Below are positions 1-4,185 of a stretch of 6,411 bases of DNA, piece after piece (the stretch's first letter is position 1; each line of letters opens with the position of its first letter). The notes under the pieces are model-generated. The model did not search any database and was not told the origin of the DNA. It saw only the letters and a list, made by a program, of their open reading frames with translations. The stretch covers positions 1 to 6,411 of the forward strand of contig JBBRLA010000518.1 in the NCBI GenBank assembly GCA_038231615.1. The letters are read 5' to 3'. Position numbers and translations under genes: made by a program. The stretch comes from JBBRLA01 sp038231615. Lineage in GTDB: Bacteria; Myxococcota_A; Polyangia; Palsa-1104; JAEUJZ01.

Positions 1-465
1 AACAGCGTCAAGGCCTATGCGGAACTCAGCCCGGCGGAACAGCAGGAATACCAGCAGCGGCTCGACGAAGAACAGAACCGGGCCGTCAAGGAGGTTAGCG
101 TGACCTGGCTTGAAAAGGCGGAAAAGCGCGGCGAGCGGCGCGGTAAGAAGCTCGGTGAGATCCGCGGCGAAAAGCGGGCCATGGAGCGCGCCATGGAGGA
201 CTCGCGGAAGGTGGCGCGGCTGATGGTGGAAGAGGTCTGGGCCAGCCGATTCGGTGCCCTGCCCCAAATTGTCGCCGCGCCGCTGGACACCGTGACTGAC
301 GTGGCTGTGCTGCAGAAGATTGCGCCCGCCATTTCCGGGGCCCCCGATCAGGCCGAGGCGCAGGAAAGAGTGGTAGCGCTGTGCCAGGCAGGCAGAACAC
401 GCTCCACAACCCCGAGATCCTCCATCACAGGACCGCTCCGAGATGGGCCGAGAAGCGCGCCATAG
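1..465 (+). CDS. C-terminal part of an Rpn/PD-(D/E)XK nuclease-transposase family protein (5' end outside window)
   Basis: The frame is open from base 1 to a TAG at 463-465; no start is needed inside the window. The first residues (NSVKAYAELSPAEQQEYQQR) match the helical segment after the nuclease core in Rpn/YhgA-like PD-(D/E)XK proteins. Next come a charged stretch rich in Lys, Arg, Glu and Gly (bases about 106-200, with spaced RGE/RGK repeats) and a small C-terminal module with the signature VWASRFGALP. Family knowledge: Rpn proteins are recombination-promoting nucleases linked to mobile DNA; the charged linker and RFG-L-P module are common at their C-termini. The catalytic core is not in the window, so activity cannot be judged. 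After ALCQ (base about 390) the last 25 or so residues are low-complexity and look like an out-of-frame tail, so the natural end was probably changed by the duplication that follows. The gene runs toward the DGR operon (convergent). Family assignment is from memory of the motif pattern and moderately sure. Confidence 0.6.
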   Translation, partial: NSVKAYAELSPAEQQEYQQRLDEEQNRAVKEVSVTWLEKAEKRGERRGKKLGEIRGEKRAMERAMEDSRKVARLMVEEVWASRFGALPQIVAAPLDTVTDVAVLQKIAPAISGAPDQAEAQERVVALCQAGRTRSTTPRSSITGPLRDGPRSAP

Positions 466-690
466 CGCGGATCATGGCGAGCGCCCAGGAGGAGTTGCGG
501 CAGTCGAGACGGAGGATGTTGGAAAAAGTCTGGGCCTGCCGGTTTGGTCCCCTGCCCTCGATCCTCGCCCCTCACCTGGACGCCGTGACCGACGTGGATG
601 TTTTAGAGCAGATGATCATTGCCATCGCCGTCGCTAGCGACCCGGCTGAAGCGCAGGAAAGGGTGGTCGCGCTGGGCCAGGTTCGCCGGA
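169..690 (+). repeat. Imperfect tandem duplication (about 220 bp unit, two copies)
   Basis: Copy 1 spans about 169-391 and copy 2 about 450-684. The left anchors (gaaaag at 169, gagaag at 450) are offset by 281 bp. The right anchors (gcgcaggaaag at 358 and 651) are offset by 293 bp, so copy 2 carries 12 extra bases. These fit four extra residues in its helical segment before the VWA-RFG motif. The right end is best conserved; the middle is clearly diverged, so the duplication is old. Confidence 0.6.
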
Positions 691-737
691 GACGCTCCGC
701 CGCCAGTGGCTCCTCCAGCCGAACTCAACTGCAGTGA
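450..737 (+). pseudogene. Diverged tandem duplicate of the Rpn C-terminal module
   Basis: This stretch, in a different frame from the upstream gene, reads EKRAIARIM..., then KVWACRFGPLPSIL, HLDAVTDVDVLEQM and DPAEAQERVVALGQ, ending at TGA 735-737. It is colinear with EKRAMERAM, EVWASRFGALPQIV, PLDTVTDVAVLQKI and DQAEAQERVVALCQ in the gene at 1-465. It lacks the upstream nuclease part. The only good internal start is ATG at 474, without a convincing ribosome binding site. The simplest reading is a remnant: a copied 3' end now out of frame with its parent. A short expressed protein from 474 cannot be excluded, since the reading frame is intact and shows coding-like conservation. A single frameshift between the copies (around 390-450) in an originally longer protein would give the same picture. 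Confidence 0.5.
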
Positions 738-755
738 AGGAAGCGGGACTTCTGG

Positions 756-768
756 TCGCCTGAGGCGA
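756..768 (+). terminator. Short hairpin after the Rpn remnant, weak terminator candidate
   Basis: TCGCC (756-760), loop TGA, GGCGA (764-768) form a 5-bp perfect stem 18 bp after the TGA at 737. The following bases (TGTTC) are not a real U-tract, so termination activity is doubtful. I see nothing else in 738-829. Confidence 0.2.
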
Positions 769-829
769 TGTTCAGGCCCGCGACCGGCCTGTCTTGTTCA
801 TCCGGTAGCAGGCAGTTGGGGCGATTCTG

Positions 830-849
830 AAAAATTTGCGCCTCCGGCG
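830..849 (-). terminator. Candidate terminator of the DGR operon (after target gene 2)
   Basis: On the minus strand a short GC hairpin (CGCC, loop GGA, GGCG; 849-839) is followed by CAAA and a run of five T (834-830). The stem is only 4 bp and the T-run is separated from it by three A, so it is a modest intrinsic terminator. A similar arrangement (stem, CAAA, T-run) stands behind target gene 1 at 4059-4093, which supports a shared function. Confidence 0.4.
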
Positions 850-900
850 AGGATGGGGACGGATTTCGGAGTGCTCGATCGTGGGCGCCCCCGGCCTGGC

Positions 901-920
901 CCTCGCGGCTTCGCACGCGG
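901..920 (-). repeat. Conserved 20-bp post-VR hairpin, copy behind VRa
   Basis: Minus-strand CCGCGTGCGAAGCCGCGAGG is identical, 20 of 20, to 4120-4101 behind VRb. It folds as CGCG (919-916), bulged T, GC, loop GAA, GC, CGCG (907-904): six GC pairs capped by the GCGAAGC heptamer, a DNA mini-hairpin known to be unusually stable. It starts 80 bp past the VR end. By analogy with the hairpin/cruciform element required downstream of VRs in characterised DGRs, it may mark the homing target; that role is inference. Confidence 0.6.
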
Positions 921-960
921 GTCCGTCCGGCGGCTCGGTGCCGGTTCACAGGGCCGATCT

Positions 961-1000
961 TGCAGAAGGTAAAAGGGGAAGACTGAAAACTATAAGGACC
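961..1000 (-). repeat. VR-proximal conserved flank, copy A
   Basis: These 40 bases align without gaps to 4146-4185, with 30 of 40 identical, at the same offset (3185) as the two VRs. TAAGGACC next to the VR, AAGACTG and TGCAGA are fully shared. The TR lacks this flank: homology to the TR stops at 1000, while VR-VR homology continues. The block contains the stop codon of target gene 2 (TAG, 992-990). Confidence 0.6.
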
Positions 1001-1820
1001 TCGAAAGCCGAAAACCGATGTCGCCGCGGCGGTGCGCGGGCTCGTACCAGAAGCGGTCCGAGACACGCAGGTCGGCAGCAATGCTGCTCCATGAACCGCC
1101 CCGCAGCACCCGCTCGGAGCCCCTTTTCGGGCCTACTGGATCCTTGTCCAGTTTGCCTTGGAGACCGGTCCGTAATTCATACCAGTCCCAGACCCACTCC
1201 CAGATATTCCCGCTCATGTCGTGCAGTCCCCAGCTATTGGCCAGCTTTCCAGCCACCGGATGGGTCTTTCCGTTTGAATTCTTGTAGAACCAACCAACCT
1301 TGTCAGCATCATCCCCCCCCGAATACTCCGTCGGCTCCCCTGCCCTGGCGGCGTACTCCCATTCCGCTTCGGTGGGCAGGCGATACCCCTTGCACTTGAA
1401 CAGGTCCGTCCATTCCGCATCCTCCCACTTAATGCGGTAGCACTCAGGCAGCCCCTCCAGCTTCGACAGTCGGTTGCAGTACGTCACCGCATCCAGCCAG
1501 CTCACATTTTCAACCGGCAGGTCCGCCTCTCCTTCAAAGGAGGATCGATTCTCCCCCATCACCCGAAGATACTGCTCCTGCGTCACCTCCGTTACCGACA
1601 GGGCGAAGGACAACGTAATATCCACCTTCCCCCCCCCTTTCCCCTTCTCGGCGCCCATCATGAAGGTCCCCGGCGGAAGCTTCATCATCGCCGGGCGCAG
1701 CGCCACCGGGCCGCTGCTCCTCATCTCCCGCAGCCACATCCCGGCGGCCGGCAGCAGCACGCCCACCATCACCAGCCCCACCCCGATCCACCTCACCCCA
1801 CGGGACGGCAGGACAATCAT
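990..1820 (-). CDS. DGR target protein 2: membrane-anchored FGE-sulfatase/C-type-lectin fold
   Basis: A 276-residue protein. Residues 11-30 form one hydrophobic segment (WIGVGLVMVGVLLPAAGMWL), a signal anchor. Residues 45-276 are a formylglycine-generating-enzyme-like domain with its usual landmarks: PGTFMMG (50-56), TEVTQEQYLRVMG (77-89), GYRLPTEAEWEYAARAG (145-161), WGLHDMSGNIWEWVWDWY (197-214), RVLRGGSW (237-244) and GFRLS (269-273). The last 40 residues are VRa. FGE catalytic cysteines, which in true FGEs lie just after RGGS, are absent, so I infer a ligand-binding role, as for other DGR targets. ATG at 1820 is fixed by an in-frame TGA at 1835-1833 and an SD just upstream; it overlaps the RT stop as ATGA. 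Two runs of eight G in the coding strand (1320-1313, 1636-1629) are unusual. The protein would be displayed across the inner membrane or anchored outside; the ligand is unknown. Confidence 0.9.
   Translation of the reverse strand: MIVLPSRGVRWIGVGLVMVGVLLPAAGMWLREMRSSGPVALRPAMMKLPPGTFMMGAEKGKGGGKVDITLSFALSVTEVTQEQYLRVMGENRSSFEGEADLPVENVSWLDAVTYCNRLSKLEGLPECYRIKWEDAEWTDLFKCKGYRLPTEAEWEYAARAGEPTEYSGGDDADKVGWFYKNSNGKTHPVAGKLANSWGLHDMSGNIWEWVWDWYELRTGLQGKLDKDPVGPKRGSERVLRGGSWSSIAADLRVSDRFWYEPAHRRGDIGFRLSRSL
1000..1122 (-). repeat. DGR variable region VRa (target gene 2)
   Basis: The region aligns gap-free with the TR at 2006-2128 (offset 1006). There are 20 differences, 15 of them at TR adenines (thymines on the plus strand). 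The other five pair with plus-strand positions 2014, 2076, 2083, 2088 and 2101. Four of those five are synonymous (CGT/CGG, TTG/CTG, GCC/GCT, GGC/GGT); the fifth turns the first base of CAA into A, helping to give Ile. Diversified residues replace TR Asn by Ser, Ser, Asp, Asp, Phe, Tyr, His, Arg and Gly. The adenine-free 3' end (TTTTCGGCTTTCGAG) corresponds to the IMH-like end of the VR. Confidence 0.93.
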
Positions 1821-3136
1821 CGCCGCCCCCCTTCATCCAGAAAAAGCCCGGCGACCACCCCCGAACGCAACTGGGGATCGCCGCCGGGCAGCCCTAATTC
1901 GGTCCCTCGGTGAAGTCCCGGGGGACGCTGGACGCGGGTCTGGTCAGCACCTGGGCACAGGGCCGAGATCCGTGGACCTCGGCCTTCGGGCCAAAACGCG
2001 CTGCGCTCGAAAGACGAAAACCGATGTCGTTGTTGCGGTTCGCGGGCTCGTTCCTGTTGCGGTTCGAGACACGCAAGTTGGCGGCTTGGTTGTTCCATGA
2101 GCCGCCCCGCAGCACCCGCTCGGAGCCCGTTGCGACCCGCGCCCTGCCCGCCGGCCACGCGGGCAAGATGTCGCTGACGAAATCGATAGGTGTCGAAATT
2201 CCTCAAATGAGAGAACTGGCTCTGCACCGACGCGGCCACTGCCTGCTCGTCCAGCCGCCCCTCCTGCAAGGCCAGTTCCAGTGCCAGGTGCCGACGGCGG
2301 AAGCGCCGCCAACGCTGGGGCCGGACGCGGATCAACCGCGGGTAGACGCGGAACCCCAGAAAGGGCACCCCGTCTGATACCGGGCACAGACGGCACGACC
2401 GCGGGTTCAGCGCAAGGCCCAGGCGCTCGACCACGAACGCCTCGATGGCGGGCAGCCGGTCCAGAAGCGCCCGCCGGTCCCCGAAGAGCACGAAGTCATC
2501 CATATAACGAAGGTAGCAGCGCACCCCCAGCTGGTCTTTGACGAAATGATCGAGCTGCCCCAGATACAGGTTGGCCAGGTGCTGCGAGGTCAGCGCCCCG
2601 ATGGGCAGGCCGTGAGGCACGGCATGGATGATGCGCTCCAGCAGGTTGCACAGGTCGCCGTCGGGCACCAGGCGGCGCAGCAGCGCGAGCAGGCGATGCT
2701 GCGGGATGGAGGCGAAGTAGGCGGAGATGTCGCCCTTCCAGACCCACGGGGCGGCGGCGGCGAAGTGCCGCGCGCGACGGAGGGCCGCGTGCTGCCCCTT
2801 GCCGGGCCGGCAGGCATAGGAGTCGGCGATGGCGTGGCGCTCCAGGTTGGGCAGGATCGCCGCGCACAGGGCGTGGTGGACCACCCGGTCGGCGAAGGGC
2901 ACGACGGTGATGTTGCGCGGCTTGGGGTCGCGGATGCGGAAGCCGCGGGAGGGCCCGGGGACAAAGGAGTCGGGGTGGAACAGGGGCAGACGCAGGGCGT
3001 GCTGGAGGCGGACGCATTCTATTTCGGCGTCCATCAGGAAGCGGGCCACTTCGGGGCGGTCGCGCTTGCCGCGGGCGGCCAGCCGGGTGGCTTTGTGCAG
3101 GGCCGCCAAGATGGTGGCTTCCAGCAGGTGCCTCAC
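1817..3136 (-). CDS. DGR reverse transcriptase
   Basis: A 439-residue frame starting at GTG 3136, which overlaps the Avd stop as GTGA; GAGG lies 6 bases upstream. It is an RNA-templated DNA polymerase of the group II intron/retron-related DGR clade. Seen motifs: finger region FRIRDPKPRNITVVPFADRV (66-85), YACRPGKG (107-114), motif A KGDISAYFASI with Asp136, the DGR-type motif IGALTSQ (179-185), catalytic YMDD (211-214) with Asp213/Asp214, LGLALNP (239-245) and FLGFRVYP (259-266). The last family-like segment is FDTYRFRQRHL (314-324). Residues about 336-377 are encoded by the template repeat, read in another frame than the target proteins. Residues to 439 are Arg/Gly/Pro-rich and resemble nothing I know. 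Yet there is no stop before 1817, where TGA overlaps the next ATG. Either the extension is real and couples translation, or the functional protein ends around residue 330 by other means. The polymerase assignment is firm; the tail is not. Confidence 0.95.
   Translation of the reverse strand: MRHLLEATILAALHKATRLAARGKRDRPEVARFLMDAEIECVRLQHALRLPLFHPDSFVPGPSRGFRIRDPKPRNITVVPFADRVVHHALCAAILPNLERHAIADSYACRPGKGQHAALRRARHFAAAAPWVWKGDISAYFASIPQHRLLALLRRLVPDGDLCNLLERIIHAVPHGLPIGALTSQHLANLYLGQLDHFVKDQLGVRCYLRYMDDFVLFGDRRALLDRLPAIEAFVVERLGLALNPRSCRLCPVSDGVPFLGFRVYPRLIRVRPQRWRRFRRRHLALELALQEGRLDEQAVAASVQSQFSHLRNFDTYRFRQRHLARVAGGQGAGRNGLRAGAAGRLMEQPSRQLACLEPQQERAREPQQRHRFSSFERSAFWPEGRGPRISALCPGADQTRVQRPPGLHRGTELGLPGGDPQLRSGVVAGLFLDEGGRR
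1827..1833 (-). promoter_or_regulatory. Shine-Dalgarno site of target gene 2
   Basis: Minus-strand AAGGGGG lies 6 bases before ATG 1820-1818. It is stronger than the sites of the upstream operon genes, so target gene 2 can be initiated independently as well as by coupling to RT translation. Confidence 0.5.
1961..1984 (-). other. Stem-loop directly 3' of the template repeat
   Basis: Minus-strand RNA GGCCGAGGUC (1984-1975), loop CACG, GAUCUCGGCC (1970-1961) forms a 10-bp stem with a single G-U wobble at 1977/1968. The wobble pairs only in the minus-strand transcript (it would be A-C in plus-strand RNA), which fits the direction of the TR RNA. The stem starts 21 bases past the TR end. No U-run follows, so this is more likely a structural or processing element of the TR RNA than a terminator. 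A smaller alternative hairpin (GGCC CGAA GGCC, 1992-1981) would compete with it. Confidence 0.6.
2006..2130 (-). repeat. DGR template repeat (TR)
   Basis: The TR is 125 bp and aligns without gaps to VRa (offset 1006) and VRb (offset 2179). Read in the target frame it gives RVLRGGSWNNQAANLRVS, then NRNRNEPANRNNDIGFRL; all nine Asn codons are AAC. The other adenine-containing codons in the variable stretch are CAA, AGG, GAG, GAC, ATC and TCA, so no adenine substitution can produce a stop. The last 19 bases (2024-2006) have a single adenine, at 2007, and resemble the IMH* end of known DGRs. Homology to both VRs ends exactly at 2006; beyond it the TR flank differs from the post-VR sequence that the two VRs share. 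The TR has no separate promoter that I can see, so its RNA probably comes from the operon transcript. It lies within the open frame of the RT gene. Confidence 0.95.
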
Positions 3137-3480
3137 GCGGGGCCTCGGTCGTGGCGCAGCCAGCCGCCGACCATGCGGCCGGCGGTGTCGATCTCGCCGC
3201 AGGCGAAGGAGAAGGCGCGCGGGTCCAGAAGGTGCTGATCGTGGGCCAGGCGCAGGAGCAGGCGGAGCTTTTCGAGATCCAGGTTGATGCGCGAGAGCAG
3301 GGGGGTGCGGTCGCGGGTGTAGCGGGCCTCGATCAGGCGCTCGTGGACATCCAAGGCCAGGTTGTCGATGCGGGTGCGGAAGGTGAAGATGACGCGCTTG
3401 GGGAACTTTTCTGTGCGCTGAAGGAGCCAGCCGATGAAGCGCTCCCAGTGGGCGAAGACGGTGGGGATGTCGGCGGTCAT
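3133..3480 (-). CDS. avd: Avd, accessory variability determinant (four-helix bundle)
   Basis: A 115-residue, basic and almost wholly helical protein. It starts at ATG 3480, overlapping the HRDC-gene stop as ATGA, and its TGA overlaps the RT GTG. Length, composition and position directly before the RT match DGR Avd proteins (bAvd family, related to the four-helix-bundle proteins of 23S rRNA intervening sequences). Visible helices: about 4-22 (IPTVFAHWERFIGWLLQRTE), 26-52 (KFPKRVIFTFRTRIDN...), 60-81 (LLSRINLDLEKLRLLLRLAH) and 88-109 (AFSFACGEIDTAGRMVGGWL). The second and third are rich in Arg. Established: Avd forms a positively charged pentameric barrel that binds the RT and the TR RNA and is required for mutagenic retrohoming. 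No SD precedes the ATG, so translation probably depends on coupling with the upstream gene. The same frame stays open upstream to 4251, but that stretch is a shadow of the HRDC gene and VRb. Confidence 0.9.
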   Translation of the reverse strand: MTADIPTVFAHWERFIGWLLQRTEKFPKRVIFTFRTRIDNLALDVHERLIEARYTRDRTPLLSRINLDLEKLRLLLRLAHDQHLLDPRAFSFACGEIDTAGRMVGGWLRHDRGPA

Positions 3481-3995
3481 GGGGAGGGAGCGGCAGGTTC
3501 GGGGCTGGCCTGGGCGGGTCCGGGCTGGGCGGTGGGGTGGGCGGGTTCGGGCTGGGTGATCAGGGCGAGGATGTCCTTGCCGAATTCGCCGGCCTTGCGG
3601 TCGCCGATGCCGTTGATCTGGCACAGGGCGGCCAGGGTTGTGGGGCGGCGGCGTGCGATTTCGGCGACCTGGCGGTTGTCGAGAAGAACGTAGGGCGGCA
3701 CGCCGTCGGCTTGGGCGCGGCCGTTGCGCCAAGCGCGCAGGCGATCGAAGAGGGCCTGTTCGGGCGGGGACAGCTCGGAGCGGACGCCGACGAGGTTGTT
3801 GCGAGAGGGTCGCCGGGCCGGCTGGTCTTCCCGGTGGGGGCGGTAGTGGACGATGAGGAGCAGGCGGGGCTGCCCGTTGTCGTGGAAGAAGTGCTCCACG
3901 ACGTTGATGATTTCTCCGTCGATGGCGGAGAGGGGATCGGAGGGGAAGGTGCCGGTGTTGGAGTCGTAAGCCAGCGTGACGAGCTTGAGCTGCAT
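3477..3995 (-). CDS. HRDC-domain DGR accessory protein
   Basis: A 172-residue protein. The start is fixed: ATG 3995 has an in-frame TAA 18 bases upstream and a G-rich SD-like stretch (4006-4002). Residues 75-147 are an HRDC domain (helicase and RNase D C-terminal, a helical nucleic-acid-binding module): LSPPEQALFDRLRAWRN, PPYVLLDNRQVAEIARRRP, LCQINGIGDRKAGEFGKDIL. The spacing and the INGIG helix-hairpin-like turn are typical. Residues 1-55 (MQLKLVTLAYDSNTGTFPSD onward, EIINVVEHFFHD) are a separate, beta-rich-looking region I do not recognise. Residues 148-172 are a Pro/Ala tail with a nine-residue repeat. No helicase or nuclease domain is attached. HRDC proteins are recorded beside Avd in some DGRs, but I know of no tested function; binding of TR RNA, cDNA or VR DNA would be reasonable. 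It is the first gene of the operon. Confidence 0.85.
   Translation of the reverse strand: MQLKLVTLAYDSNTGTFPSDPLSAIDGEIINVVEHFFHDNGQPRLLLIVHYRPHREDQPARRPSRNNLVGVRSELSPPEQALFDRLRAWRNGRAQADGVPPYVLLDNRQVAEIARRRPTTLAALCQINGIGDRKAGEFGKDILALITQPEPAHPTAQPGPAQASPEPAAPSP
3512..3556 (+). other. 27-bp tandem repeat with two G-quadruplex motifs
   Basis: Two 19-base units (3511-3529 and 3538-3556, 18 of 19 identical, 27 bp apart, so in frame with the HRDC gene) encode its Pro/Ala tail. Each contains GGG-C-GGG-N3-GGG-CT-GGG on the plus strand, which is the template strand for the operon. This fits the canonical four-run quadruplex pattern. It may only reflect Pro/Ala codons in GC-rich DNA. Confidence 0.45.
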
Positions 3996-4025
3996 CGAGC
4001 ACCCCCATCGTTAGAGTGTGCGGTG

Positions 4026-4054
4026 GTTGTAGTGCGGATCGAGGAACGTGCCAA
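4026..4054 (-). promoter_or_regulatory. Sigma70-like promoter candidate for the HRDC-avd-RT operon
   Basis: Minus strand: TTGGCA (4054-4049, five of six to TTGACA), a 17-bp spacer, then TACAAC (4031-4026, four of six to TATAAT). Transcription would start near 4019, leaving a leader of about 24 bases before ATG 3995. It lies immediately downstream of the terminator candidate of target gene 1, as expected for a separately controlled operon. No tested promoter of this host is known to me, so this is a consensus match only. Confidence 0.4.
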
Positions 4055-4058
4055 CCCC

Positions 4059-4093
4059 AAAAAAATTTGTCCGCCTCCTTCGTCGGCCCGGAC
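4059..4093 (-). terminator. Candidate terminator of target gene 1
   Basis: Minus strand GTCCG (4093-4089) pairs with CGGAC (4073-4069) around a 15-base loop, with possible inner GG/CC pairs. It is followed directly by AAA and seven T (4065-4059). The layout matches 830-849 behind target gene 2, and the AAATTT core with the neighbouring GCCTCC bases is shared. The large loop lowers confidence. Confidence 0.4.
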
Positions 4094-4100
4094 GGCCCGG

Positions 4101-4120
4101 CCTCGCGGCTTCGCACGCGG
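4101..4120 (-). repeat. Conserved 20-bp post-VR hairpin, copy behind VRb
   Basis: The sequence is identical to 901-920. It starts 65 bp past the VRb end, against 80 bp for VRa, so spacing to the VR differs by 15 bp while the hairpin is unchanged and the intervening DNA has diverged. Conservation of this hairpin in otherwise diverged noncoding DNA suggests selection rather than recent duplication. Confidence 0.6.
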
Positions 4121-4145
4121 TCCTGGGCCGGGGAAAATTCGGATT

Positions 4146-4185
4146 TGCAGAGAGTAAAATGGTAAGACTGCTCATGGTAAGGACC
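4146..4185 (-). repeat. VR-proximal conserved flank, copy B
   Basis: Counterpart of 961-1000 (30 of 40 identical). It contains the TGA of target gene 1 (4174-4172). On the plus strand it also has a direct repeat ATGGTAAG (4159-4166 and 4174-4181) that copy A lacks. Confidence 0.55.

Noticed and set aside
725..1081. Minus-strand frame through VRa and downstream
   Set aside because: Out-of-frame reading of VRa and the post-VR element; no domain and no start signal.
1894..2166. Stand-alone protein gene containing the TR translation
   Set aside because: It starts at TTG inside the RT gene, has no SD, and ends soon after the TR. The target-like reading reflects template function, not a gene.
1817..3136. 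Group II intron or retron RT
   Set aside because: There is no maturase or endonuclease domain, no domain V-like RNA and no msr/msd; the IGALTSQ motif, adjacent Avd and TR/VR pairs identify a DGR.
2546..3238. 230-codon plus-strand open frame opposite the RT
   Set aside because: Antisense shadow of the RT catalytic region (YMDD gene); Gly/Gln/Ala-rich product.
3537..4157. 206-codon plus-strand frame opposite the HRDC gene
   Set aside because: Antisense shadow; it also runs through the proposed promoter and terminator region.
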